Source of the DNA: Muricea muricata
Taxonomy: Eukaryota > Cnidaria > Anthozoa > Malacalcyonacea > Plexauridae
DNA: 64,000 nt
NCBI GenBank assembly: GCA_963855995.1
Contig: OY979726.1
Coordinates: forward strand, 8,222,701-8,286,700
Direction: 5' to 3'
The notes under the pieces were generated by a model. The model was not told the DNA's origin, ran no database searches, and saw only the letters and a program-made list of their open reading frames with translations. Shown here in pieces: positions 11,597-24,105 of this stretch. The translations under genes were made by a program, and so were the position numbers. How positions within the stretch are numbered: position 1 is the stretch's first letter; the number at the start of each line of letters is the position of its first letter.

Positions 11597-12886
11597 CATG
11601 CTGTAGGTTTCTTATTTCAACATGTTTTTTTCTGATGTCGATAGTTTGAGCGCCGAAAACATGATTGCGGACTTCCTATAAGTTCTCCAATTTAAATATA
11701 GAAGCTGTCTTTTAGGTACGCGATTGCAATATATCATTGTGCTCAACTAGTTCTTTTTAGCACTCAAAAACTCATTTTAAGCTCTAAAACGTCGCCGTGA
11801 TCGATTTAAGACGGATATTTTTAGTTGGCAGTCTGAGCATGTTTTTACGCTCAAATCGCTTCCAGAACGCCTAAAACGCGATTTTGATGATTGTAAGAAC
11901 GTTTCTTTTAAGTCTCAAAGCATGTTGTAAGTTTCTCATTTCAACATGCTATTTTGCTGATGTCGATAGTTTGACCGCCGAAAACATGATCAGCCTTGCT
12001 AAGTTCTAGAATTTCGATTTAGAAGCTGTCTTTTAGGTCCGCGATTGCAATATCTCATTGGGCTCAACTCGTTCACTTTAGCACTCAAAACATCATTTTA
12101 AGCTCTAAAACGTCGCCGTGATTGATTTCAGACGGCAATTTTTAGTTGGCAGTCTGAGTATGTTTTTACGCTCAAATCGCTTCCAGATCGCCTAAAACGC
12201 GATTTTTATGATTGTAAGAGCGTTTCTTTTCAGTCTGAAAGCATGTTGTAGGTTTCTCATTTCAACATGCTATTTTGCTGATGTCGATAGTTTGAGCGCC
12301 GAAAACATGATTGCGGACATGCTAAGTTCTCCAATTTCGATTTAGAAGCTGTCTTTTAGGTACGCGATTGCAATATATCATTGTGCTAAACTCGTTCTTT
12401 TTAGCACTAAAACATCATTTTAAGCTCTAAAACGTCGCCGTGATCGATTTGAGACGGATATTTTTAGTTGGCAGTCTGAGCATGTTTTTACGCTTAAATC
12501 GCTTCCAGAACGCCTAAAACGCGATTTTGATGATATTAAGAACGTTTCTTTTCAGTCTCAAAGCATGTTGTAGGTTTCTCATTTCAACATGCTATTTTGC
12601 TGATGTCGATAGTTTGAGCGCCGAAAACGTGATTGCGGACTTGCTAAGTTCTCCAATTTCGATTTAGAAGCTGTCTTTTAGGTCCGCGATTGCAATATAT
12701 CATTGGGCTCAACTCGTTCATTTTAGCACTCAAAACATCATTTTAAGCTCTAAAACGTCGCCGTGATCGATTTGAGACGGCAATTTTTACTTGGCAGTCC
12801 GAGCATGTTTTTACGCTCAAATCGCTTCCAGAACGTCTAAAACGCGATTTTGATGATTGTAAGAGCGTTTCTTTTCAGTCTCAATG
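11597..12886 (+). repeat. 1290-bp HOR unit, copy 2
   Basis: Complete four-monomer unit bounded by CATGCTGTAGG markers. It differs from copy 1 at a few bases, for example CTCAACTAG near 11745. Confidence 0.88.
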
Positions 12887-13985
12887 CATGCTGTAGGTTT
12901 CTTATTTCAACATGTTTTTTTCTGATGTCGATAGTTTGAGCGCCGAAAACATGATTGCGGACTTCCTATAAGTTCTCCAATTTAAATATAGAAGCTGTCT
13001 TTTAGGTACGCGATTGCAATATATCATTGTGCTCAACTCGTTCTTTTTAGCACTCAAAAACTCATTTTAAGCTCTAAAACGTCGCCGTGATCGATTTGAG
13101 ACGGATATTTTTAGTTGGCAGTCTGAGCATGTTTTTACGCTCAAATCGCTTCCAGAACGCCTAAAACGCGATTTTGATGATTGTAAGAACGTTTCTTTTA
13201 AGTCTCAAAGCATGTTGTAAGTTTCTCATTTCAACATGCTATTTTGCTGATGTCGATAGTTTGACCGCCGAAAACATGATCAGCCTTGCTAAGTTCTAGA
13301 ATTTCGATTTAGAAGCTGTCTTTTAGGTCCGCGATTGCAATATCTCATTGGGCTCAACTCGTTCACTTTAGCACTCAAAACATCATTTTAAGCTCTAAAA
13401 CGTCGCCGTGATTGATTTCAGACGGCAATTTTTAGTTGGAAGTCTGAGTATGTTTTTACGCTCAAATCGCTTCCAGATCGCCTAAAACGCGATTTTTATG
13501 ATTGTAAGAGCGTTTCTTTTCAGTCAGAAAGCATGTTGTAGGTTTCTCATTTCAACATGCTATTTTGCTGATGTCGATAGTTTGAGCGCCGAAAACATGA
13601 TTGCGGACATGCTAAGTTCTCCAATTTCGATTTAGAAGCTGTCTTTTAGGTACGCGATTGCAATATATCATTGTGCTAAACTGGTTCTTTTTAGCACTAA
13701 AACATCATTTTAAGCTCTAAAACGTCGCCGTGATCGATTTGAGACGGATATTTTTAGTTGGCAGTCTGAGCATGTTTTTACGCTTAAATCGCTTCCAGAA
13801 CGCCTAAAACGCGATTTTGATGATATTAAGAACGTTTCTTTTCAGTCTCAAAGCATGTTGTAGGTTTCTCATTTCAACATGCTATTTTGCTGATGTCGAT
13901 AGTTTGAGCGCCGAAAACGTGATTGCGGACTTGCTAAGTTCTCCAATTTCGATTTAGAAGCTGTCTTTTAGGTCCGCGATTGCAA
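12887..13985 (+). repeat. 1290-bp HOR unit, partial copy 3
   Basis: Follows the HOR order for about 1.1 kb, then at about 13.99 kb passes into TATTATTCTGCTC and diverged monomers. It marks the right edge of this HOR domain. Confidence 0.8.
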
Positions 13986-15036
13986 TATATTATTCTGCTC
14001 AACTCGTTCATTTTAGCACTCAAAACATCACTTTAAGCTCTAAAACGTCGCCGTGATCGATTTGCGACTGCAATTTTTAGTTGGCAGTCCGAGCATGTTT
14101 TTACGCTCAAATCGCTTCCAGAACGCCTAAAAGGCGATGTTGATGATTGTAAGAGCGTTTCTTTTCAGTGTCAATGCACGTTGTAGGTTTCTAATTTCAA
14201 CATGCTCTTTTGCTGATGTCGGTAGTTTGAGCGCCGAAAACATGATTGCGGACATGCTAATTTCTCCAATTTCGATTTAGAAGCTGTCTTTTAGATACAA
14301 GATTGCAATATATCATTGTGCTCAAGTCGTTCTTTTTAGCACTCAAAACATCATTTTAAGCTCTAAAACGTCGCCGTGATCGATTTGAGATTGATATTTT
14401 TAGTTTGCAGTCTGAGCATGTTTTTACGCTCAAATCGCTTCGAGAACGCCTAAAACGCGATTTTGATGATTGTAAGAGTGTTTCTTTTCAGTGTAATGCA
14501 TGTTGTAGGTTTCTCATTTCAACATGCTATTTTCATGATGTCGATAGTTTGAGCGCCGAAAACGTGATTGCAGACTTGCTAAGTTCTCCAATTTCTATTT
14601 AGAAGCTGTCTTTTAGGTCCGCGCTATCAATATATCATTGGGCTCAACTCGTTCATTTTAGCACTCAAAACATCATTTTAAGCTCTAAAACGTCGCCGTG
14701 ATCGATTTGAGACGGATATTTTTAGTTGGAAGTCCGAGCATGTTTTTACGCTCAAATCGCTTCCAGAACGCCTAAAACGCGATGTTGATGATTGTAAGAG
14801 CGTTTCTTTTCAGTGTCAATGCATGTTGTAGGTTTCTCATTTCAGCATGCTATTTTACTGATGTCGATAGTTTGAGTGCCAAAAACGTGATTGCGGACTT
14901 GCTAAATTCTCCAATTTCGATTTAGAAGCTGTCTTTTAGGTCCGCGATTGCAATATATCATTGGGTTCAACTCGTTTTTTTTAGCACTCAAAACATCATT
15001 TTAAGCTCTAAAACGTCGCCGTGATCGATTTGAGAC
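13986..15036 (+). repeat. Diverged satellite monomers left of the assembly gap
   Basis: About three monomers related to those at 1-3 kb. Shared private changes include TTTGCAGTCTGAG (2139 and 14403) and CGCTTCGAGAACGCC. A chance 65-codon open frame at 14405-14602 lies wholly inside the satellite and is not a gene. The sequence ends in TTGAGAC immediately before the run of N. Confidence 0.9.
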
Positions 15037-15236
15037 NNNNNNNNNNNNNNNNNNNNNNNNNNNNNNNNNNNNNNNNNNNNNNNNNNNNNNNNNNNNNNNN
15101 NNNNNNNNNNNNNNNNNNNNNNNNNNNNNNNNNNNNNNNNNNNNNNNNNNNNNNNNNNNNNNNNNNNNNNNNNNNNNNNNNNNNNNNNNNNNNNNNNNNN
15201 NNNNNNNNNNNNNNNNNNNNNNNNNNNNNNNNNNNN
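15037..15236. other. Assembly gap of exactly 200 N
   Basis: An uninterrupted run of 200 N between TTTGAGAC and GGATATTTTTAG. Both flanks are satellite, and joining them would give an ordinary TTTGAGACGGATATTTTTAG. The round length suggests a placeholder of unknown true size, so the amount of missing satellite is undetermined. Open frames of X residues across it are meaningless. Confidence 0.98.
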
Positions 15237-18200
15237 GGATATTTTTAGTTGGCAGTCCGAGCATGTTTTTACGCTCAAATCGCTTCCAGAACGCCTAAAA
15301 CGCGATTTTGATGATTGTAAGAACGTTTCTTTTCAGTCTCAAAGCATGTTGTAGGTTTCTCATTTCAACATGCTATTTTGCTGATGTCGATAGTTTGAGC
15401 GCCGAAAACGTGATTGCGGACTTGCTAAGTTCTCCAATTTCGATTTAGAAACTGTATTTTAGGTCCGCGATTGCAATATATCATTGGGCTCAACTCGTTC
15501 ATTTTAGCACTAAAAACATCATTTTAAGCTCTAAAACGTCGCCGTGATCGATTTGAGACGGCAATTTTTAGTTGGCAGTCCGAGCATGTTTTTACATTCA
15601 AATCGCTTCCAGAACGCCTAAAACGCAATTTTGATGATTGTAAGAGCGTTTCTTTTCAGTGTCAATGCATGTTGTAGGTTTCTCATTTCAACATTCTATT
15701 TATCTGATGTCGATAGTTTGAGTGCCAAAAACGTGATTGCGGACTTGCTAAGTTCTCCAATTTAGATTTAGAAGCTGTCTTTTAGGTCCGCGATTGCAAT
15801 ATATCATTGGGCACAACTCGTTCATTTTAGCACTCAAAACATCATTTTAAGCTCTAAAACGTCGCCGTGATCGATTTGAGACGGCAGTTTTTAGTTGGCA
15901 GTCCGAGGATGTTTTTACGTTCAAATCGCTTCCAGAACGCCTAAAACGCGATTTTGATGCTTGTAAGAGCGTTTCTTTTCAGTGTCAATGCATGTTGTAG
16001 GTTTCTCATTTCAACATGCTATTTTGCTGATGTCGATAGTTTGAGAGCAGAAAACATGATTGCGGACATGCTAAGTTCTTCAATTTCGATTTAGAAGCTA
16101 TCTTTTAGGTACGCAATTGCAATATATTATTCTGCTCAACTCGTTCATTTTAGCACTCAAAACATCATTTTAAGCTATAAAACGTCGCCGCGATCGATTT
16201 GAGACGGCAATTTTTAGTTGGCAGTCTGAGCATGTTTTTACGCTCAAATCACTTCCAGAACGCCTAAAACGCGATTTTGATGACTGTAAGAGCGTTTCTT
16301 TTCATTCTCAAAGCATGTTGTAGGTTTCTAATTTCAACATTCTATTTTGCTGATGTCGATAGTTTGAGCATCGAAAACATGATTGCGGACTTCCTATAAG
16401 TTCTCCAATTTCGATTTAGAAGCTGTCTTTTAGGTACGCGATTGCAATATATCATTGTGCTCAACTCGTTCTTTTTAGCACTCAAAAACTCATTTTAAGC
16501 TCTAAAACGTCGCCGTGATCAATTTGAGACGGATATTTTTAGTTGGCAGTCTGAGCATGTTTTTACGCTTAAATCGCTTCCAGAACGCCTAAAACGCGAT
16601 TTTGATGATATTAAGAACGTTTCTTTTAAGTCTCAAAGCATGTTGTAGGTTTCTCATTTCAACATGCTATTTTGCTGATGTCGATAGTTTGAGCGCCGAA
16701 AACGTGATTGCGGACTTGCTAAATTCTCCAATTTCGATTTAGAAGCTGTCTTTTAGGTCCGCGATTGCAATATATCATTGGGCTCAACTCGTTCATTTTA
16801 GCACTCAAAACATCATTTTAAGCTCTAAAACGTCGCCGTGATCGATTTGAGACGGCAATTTTTAGTTGGCAGTCCGAGCATGTTTTTACGCTCAAATCGC
16901 TTCCAGAACGCCTAAAACGCGATTTTGATGATTGTAAGAGCGTTTCTTTTCAGTCTCAATGCATGCTGTAGGTTTTTATTTCAACATGTTTTTTTCTGAT
17001 GTCGATAGTTTGAGCGCCGAAAACATGATTGCGGACTTCCTATAAGTTCTCCAATTTAAATATAGAAGCTGTCTTTTAGGTACGCGATTGCAATTTATCA
17101 TTGTGCTCAACTCGTTCTTTTTAGCACTCAAAAACTCATTTTAAGCTCTAAAACGTCGCCGTGATCAATTTGAGACGGATATTTTTAGTTGGCAGTCTGA
17201 GCATGTTTTTACGCTCAAATCGCTTCCACAACGCCTAAAACGCGATTTTGATGATTGTAAGAACGTTTCTTTTAAGTCTCAAAGCATGTTGTAAGTTTCT
17301 CATTTCAACATGCTATTTTGCTGATGTCGATAGTTTGACCGCCGAAAACATGATCAGCCTTGCTAAGTTCTAGAATTTCGATTTAGAAGCTGTCTTTTAG
17401 GTCTGCGATTGCAATATCTCATTGGGCTCAACTCGTTCACTTTAGCACTCAAAACATCATTTTAAGCCCTAAAACGTCGCCGTGATCGATTTGAGTCGGA
17501 AATTTTTAGTTGGCAGTCTGAGTATGTTTTTACGCTCAAATCGCTTCCAGATCGCTTAAAACGCGATTTTGATGATTGTAAAAGCGTTTCTTTTCATTCT
17601 CAAAGCATGTTGTAGGTTTCTAATTTCAACATGCTATTTTGCTGATGTCGATAGTTTGAGCGCCGAAAACATGATTGCGGATTTCCTATAAGTTCTCCAA
17701 TTTCGATTTAGAAGCTGTCTTTTAGGTCCGCGATTGCCAATATATCATTGGGCTCAACTCGTTCACTTTAGCACTCAAAAACTCATTTTAAGCTCTAAAA
17801 CGTTGCCGTGATCGATTTGAGAAGGCAATTTTTAGTTGGCAGTCTGAGCATGTTTTTACGCTCAAATTGCTTCCACAACGCCTAAAACGTGATTTTTATG
17901 ATTGTAAGAGCGTTTCTTTTCAGTCTCAATGCATGTTGTAGGTTTTTTATTTCAACATGCTATTTTGCTGATGTGGATAGTTTGAGCGCCGAAAACATGA
18001 TTGCGGACTTCCTATAAGTTCTCCAATTTCGATATAGAAGCTGTCTTTTAGGTACGCGATTGCAATAAATCATTGTGCTCAACTCGTTCTTTTTAGCACT
18101 CAAAACATCATTTTAAGCTCTAAAACATCGCCGTGATCGATTTGAGACGGCAATTTTTAGTTGGCAGTCTGAGCATGTTTTTACGCTCAAATCGCTTCCA

Positions 18201-19855
18201 GAACGCCTAAAACGCGATTTTGATGATTGTAAGAGCGTTTCTTTTCAGTCTCAATAATTGTTGTAGGTTTCTAATTTCAACATGCTATTTTGCTGATGTC
18301 GATAGTTTGACCGCCGAAAAAATTATCAGCCTTGCTAAGTTCTAGAATTTCAATTTAGAAGCTGTCTTTTAGGTCCGCGATTACAATATATCATTGGGCT
18401 CAACTCGTTCACTTTAGCACTCAAAACATCATTTTAAGCTCTAAAACGTCGCCGTGATTGATTTCAGACGGCAATTTTTAGTTGGCAGTCTGAATATGTT
18501 TTTACGCTCAAATCGCTTCCAGATCGCCTAAAACGCGATTTTGATGATTGTAAGAGCGTTTCTTTTCAGTCTGAAAGCATGTTGTAGGTTTTTCATTTCA
18601 ACATGCTATTTTGCACATGTCGATAGTTTGAGCGCCGAAAACGTGATTGCGGACTTGCTAAGTTCTCCAAGTTCGATTTAGAAGCTGTCTTTTAGGTCCG
18701 CGATTGCAATATATCATCGGGCTCAACTGGTATATTTTAGTACTCGAAACATCATTTTAAGCTCTAAAACGTCGCCGTGATCGATTTGAGACGGCGATTT
18801 TTAGTTGGCAGTATGAGCATCTTTTTACGCTCAAATCGAGTCCAGAACGCCTAAAACGCGATTTTGATTATTGTAAGAGCGTTTCTTTTCAGTTTCAAAG
18901 AGGGTTGTAGGTTTCTCATTTCAAAATGCTATTTTCATGATGTCGATAGTTTGAGCGCCGAAAACGTGATTGCGGACTTGCTAAGTTCTCCAAGTTCGAT
19001 TTAGAAGCTGTCTTTTAGGTCCGCGATTGCAATATATCATCGGGCTCAACTGGTATATTTTAGTACTCGAAACATCATTTTAAGCTCTAAAACGTCGGCG
19101 TGATCGATTTGAGACGGCAATTTTTAGTTGGCAGTCTGAGCATGTTTTTACGCTCAAATCGCTTCCAGATCGCTTAAAATGCGATTTTGATGATTGTAAG
19201 AGCGTTTCTTTTCAGTCTCAATGAATGTTGTAGGTTTCTCATTTCAACATGCTATTTTGCTGATGTCGATAGTTTGAGCGCTGAAAACATGATTGCGGAC
19301 ATGCTAAGTTCTCCAATTTCGATTTAGAAGCTGTCTTTTAGGTACGCGATTGCAATATATCATTGTGCTCAACTCGTTCATTTTAGACTCAAAACATCAT
19401 TTTAAGCTCTAAAACGTCGCCGTGATCGATTTGAGACGGCAATTTTTAGTTGGCAGTCCGAGCATGTTTTTACGCTCAAATCGCTTCCAGAACGCCTAAA
19501 ACGCGATTTTGATGATTGTAAGAGCGTTTCTTTTCAGTCTCAATGAATGTTGTAGGTTTCTCATTTCAACATGCTATTTTGCTGATGTCGGTAGTTTGAG
19601 CGCCGAAAACATGATTGCGGGCATGCTAAGTTCTCTAATTTCGATTTAGAAGCTGTCTTTTAGGTACGCAATTGCAATATATTATTGTGCTCAACTCGTT
19701 CATTTTAGCACTCAAAACATCATTTTAAGCTCTAAAACGTCGCCGTGATCGATTTGAGACGGCAATTTTTAGTTGGCAGTCCGAGCATGTTTTTACGCTC
19801 AAATCACTTCCAGAACGCCTAAAACGTGATTTTGATGATTGTAAGAGCGTTTCTT
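15237..19855 (+). repeat. Diverged, shuffled satellite monomers
   Basis: About 14 monomers sharing segments with the left end of the window but at several offsets: AGTGCCAAAA at 2611 and 15721 (13110); the GCAGAAAACATG monomer at 1616 and about 16017 (14401); the TTGACC monomer at 3255 and 17335 (14080). The changed order shows a mosaic of older duplications. A segment at about 17.81-18.63 kb with GATGTGGATAG and TTGCACATGTCG reappears at 43.97-44.79 kb (offset 26160). No gene is seen. Confidence 0.9.
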
Positions 19856-21520
19856 TTCATTCTCAAAGCATGTTGTAGGTTTCTAATTTCAACATGCTAT
19901 TTTGCTGATGTCGATAGTTTGACCGCCGAAAACATGATCAGCCTTGCTAAGTTCTAGAAATTCGATTTAGAAGCTGTCTTTTAGGTCCGCGATTGCAATA
20001 TATCATTGGGCTCAACTCGTTCATTTTAGCACTCAAAAACTCATTTTAAGCTATAAAACGTCGCAGTGATCGATTTGAGAAGGCAATTTTTAGTTGGCAG
20101 TCTGAGCATGTTTTTACGCTCAAATCACTTCCAGAACGCTTAAAACGCCATTTTGATGATTGTAAGAGCGTTTCTTTTCATTCTCAATGCATGTTATAGG
20201 TTTCTAATTTCAACATGCTATTTTGCTGATGTCGATAGTTTGAGCGCCGAAAACATGATTGCGGACTTCCTATAAGTTCTCCAATTTCGATTTAGAAGCT
20301 GTCTTTTAGGACCGCGATTGCAATATATCATTGTGCTCAAGTCGTTCTTTTTAGCACTCAAAACATCATTTTAAGCTCTAAAACGTCGCCGTGATCTATT
20401 TGAGAAGGCAATTTTTAGTTGGCAGTCTGAGCATGTTTTTACGCTGAAATCGCTTCCAGAACGCCTAAAACGTGATTTTGATGATTGTAAGAGCGTTTCT
20501 TTTAAGTCTCAATGCATGTTGTAGGTTTCTTATTTCAACATTCTATTTTGCTGATGTCGATAGTTTAAGCGCCGAAAACATGATTGCGGACTTCTTATAA
20601 GTTCTCCAATTTCGATATAAAAGCTGTCTTTTAGGTCCGCGATTGCAATATATCATTGGGCTCAACTCGTTCACTTTAGCACTCAAAAACTCATTTTAAG
20701 CTCTAAAACGTCGCCGTGATCGATTTGAGAAGGCAATTTTTAGTTGGAAGTCTGAGCATGTTTTTACGCTCAAATCGCTTCCACAACGCCTAAAACGTGA
20801 TTTTGATGATTGTAAGAGCGTTTCTTTTCAGTCTCAATGCATGTTGTAGGTTTCTTATTTCAACATGTTTTTTTCTGATGTCGATAGTTTGAGCGCCGAA
20901 AACATGATTGCGGACTTCTTATAAGTTCTCCAATTTGGATTTAGAAGCTGTCTTTTAGGACCGCCATTGCAATATATCATTGTGCTCAAGTCGTTCTTTT
21001 TAGCACTCAAAATATCATTTTAAGCTCTAAAACGTCCTCGTGATCGATTTGACAAGGCAACTTTTAGTTGGAAGTCTGAGCATGTTTTTACGCTCAAATC
21101 GCTTTCACAACGCCTAAAACGTGATTTTGATGATTATAAGAGCGTTTTTTTTCAGTCTCAATGATTGTTGTAGGTTTCTAATTTCAACATGCTATTTTGC
21201 TGATGTCGATAGTTTGACCGCCGAAAACATGATCAGCCTTGCTAAGTTCTAGAATTTCGATTTAGAGGCTGTCTTTTAGGTCCGCGATTACAATATATCA
21301 TTGGGCTCAACTCGTTCACTTTAGCACTCAAAACATCATTTTAAGCTCTAAAACGTCGCCGTGATTGATTTCAGACGGCAATTTTTAGTTGGCAGTCTGA
21401 GTATGTTTTTACGCTCAAATCGCTTCCAGATCGCCTAAAACGCGATTTTTATGATTGTAAGAGCGTTTCTTTTCAGTCTGAAAGCATGTTGTAGGTTTCT
21501 CATTTCAACATGCTATTTTG

Positions 21521-24105
21521 CTCATGTCGATAGTTTGAGCGCCGAAAACGTGATTGCGGACTTGCTAAGTTCTCCAAGTTCGATTTAGAAGCTGTCTTTT
21601 AGGTCCGCGATTGTAATATATCATCGGGCTCAACTGGCATATTTTAGTACTCGAAACATCATTTTAAGCTCTAAAACGTCGCCGTGATCGATTTGAGACG
21701 GCAATTTTTAGTTATAGTCCGAGCATGTTTTTACGCTCAAATCGCTTCCAGAACGCCTAAAACGCGATTTTGATGATTGTAAGAGCGTTTCTTTTTAGTC
21801 TCAATGCGTGTTGTAGGTTTCTCATTTCAACATGCTATTTTGCTGATGTCGATAGTTTGAGCGCCGAAAACATGATTGCGGACATGCTAAGTTCTCCAAT
21901 TTCGATTTAGAAGCTGTCTTTTAGGTCCGCGATTGCAATATATCATTGGGCTCAACTCGTTCCTTTAAGCACTCAAAACATCATTTTAAGCTCTAAAACG
22001 TCGCCGTGATCGATTTGAGAAGGCAATTTTTAGTTGGAAGTCTGAGCATGTTTTTACGCTCAAATCGCTTCCACAACGCCTAAAACGTGATTTTGATGAT
22101 TGTAAGAGCGTTTCTCTTCAGTCTCAATGCATGTTGTAGGTTTCTTATTTCAACATGTTTTTTTCTGATGTCGATAGTTTGAGCGCCGAAAACATGATTG
22201 CGGACTTCCTATAAGTTCTCCAATTTCGATTTAGAAGCTGTCTTTTAGGACCGCCATTGCAATATATCATTGTGCTCAAGTCGTTCTTTTTAGCACTCAA
22301 AATATCATTTTAAGCTCTAAAACGTCGCCGTGATCGATTTGACAAGGCAACTTTTAGTTGGAAGTCTGAGCATGTTTTTACGCTCAAATCGCTTCCAGAA
22401 CGCCTAAAACGTGATTTTGATGATTGTAAGAGCGTTTCTTTTCATTCTCAAAGCATGTTGTAGGTTTCTAATTTCAACATGCTATTTTGCTGATGTCGAT
22501 AGTTTGACCGCCGAAAACATGATCAGCCTTGCTAAGTTCTAGAAATTCGATTTAGAAGCTGTCTTTTAGGTCCGCGATTGCAATATATCATTGGGCTCAA
22601 CTCGTTCATTTTAGCACTCAAAAACTCATTTTAAGCTATAAAACGTCGCAGTGATCGATTTGAGAAGGCAATTTTTAGTTGGCAGTCTGAGCATGTTTTT
22701 ACGCTCAAATCACTTCCAGAACGCTTAAAACGCCATTTTGATGATTGTAAGAGCGTTTCTTTTCATTCTCAATGCATGTTATAGGTTTCTAATTTCAACA
22801 TGCTATTTTGCTGATGTCGATAGTTTGAGCGCCGAAAACATGATTGCGGACTTCCTATAAGTTCTCCAATTTCGATTTAGAAGCTGTCTTTTAGGACCGC
22901 GATTGCAATATATCATTGTGCTCAAGTCGTTCTTTTTAGCACTCAAAACATCATTTTAAGCTCTAAAACGTCGCCGTGATCTATTTGAGAAGGCAATTTT
23001 TAGTTGGCAGTCTGAGCATGTTTTTACGCTGAAATCGCTTCCAGAACGCCTAAAACGTGATTTTGATGATTGTAAGAGCGTTTCTTTTAAGTCTCAATGC
23101 ATGTTGTAGGTTTCTTATTTCAACATTCTATTTTGCTGATGTCGATAGTTTAAGCGCCGAAAACATGATTGCGGACTTCTTATAAGTTCTCCAATTTCGA
23201 TATAAAAGCTGTCTTTTAGGTCCGCGATTGCAATATATCATTGGGCTCAACTCGTTCACTTTAGCACTCAAAAACTCATTTTAAGCTCTAAAACGTCGCC
23301 GTGATCGATTTGAGAAGGCAATTTTTAGTTGGAAGTCTGAGCATGTTTTTACGCTCAAATCGCTTCCACAACGCCTAAAACGTGATTTTGATGATTGTAA
23401 GAGCGTTTCTTTTCAGTCTCAATGCATGTTGTAGGTTTCTTATTTCAACATGTTTTTTTCTGATGTCGATAGTTTGAGCGCCGAAAACATGATTGCGGAC
23501 TTCTTATAAGTTCTCCAATTTCGATTTAGAAGCTGTCTTTTAGGACCGCCATTGCAATATATCATTGTGCTCAAGTCGTTCTTTTTAGCACTCAAAATAT
23601 CATTTTAAGCTCTAAAACGTCCTCGTGATCGATTTGACAAGGCAACTTTTAGTTGGAAGTCTGAGCATGTTTTTACGCTCAAATCGCTTTCACAACGCCT
23701 AAAACGTGATTTTGATGATTATAAGAGCGTTTTTTTTCAGTCTCAATGATTGTTGTAGGTTTCTAATTTCAACATGCTATTTTGCTGATGTCGATAGTTT
23801 GACCGCCGAAAACATGATCAGCCTTGCTAAGTTCTAGAATTTCGATTTAGAGGCTGTCTTTTAGGTCCGCGATTACAATATATCATTGGGCTCAACTCGT
23901 TCACTTTAGCACTCAAAACATCATTTTAAGCTCTAAAACGTCGCCGTGATTGATTTCAGACGGCAATTTTTAGTTGGCAGTCTGAGTATGTTTTTACGCT
24001 CAAATCGCTTCCAGATCGCCTAAAACGCGATTTTTATGATTGTAAGAGCGTTTCTTTTCAGTCTGAAAGCATGTTGTAGGTTTCTCATTTCAACATGCTA
24101 TTTTG
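21521..24105 (+). repeat. 2585-bp eight-monomer HOR unit, copy 1
   Basis: Bounded by successive CTCATGTCGATAG markers. It contains the additional two-monomer cassette after the first monomer. Confidence 0.88.

Larger units (their letters stand above)
8692..13985 (+). repeat. Four-monomer HOR, 1290 bp, with a five-monomer variant
   Basis: The marker CATGCTGTAGG lies at 8692, 9982, 11597 and 12887, giving unit lengths of 1290, 1615 and 1290 bp, then a partial unit to about 13985. The four monomers are: (i) ACATGTTTTTTTCTG with TTTAAATATAG (324 bp); (ii) TTGACCGCC with ATGATCAGCC (321); (iii) GCGGACATGC with GTGCTAAACT (322); (iv) CGTGATTGCGGACTTGC with TTTTTACTTGG (323). These sum to 1290. The 1615-bp unit carries an extra chimeric monomer near 10.68-10.99 kb. 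Copies are nearly identical, with single differences such as GGACACGC at 9411. This is recent homogenisation. Confidence 0.93.

Noticed and set aside
14405..14602. 65-codon open frame
   Set aside because: Entirely satellite; a chance loss of stops in one diverged monomer.
14988..15278. Open frames made mostly of X
   Set aside because: They cross the 200-N gap.
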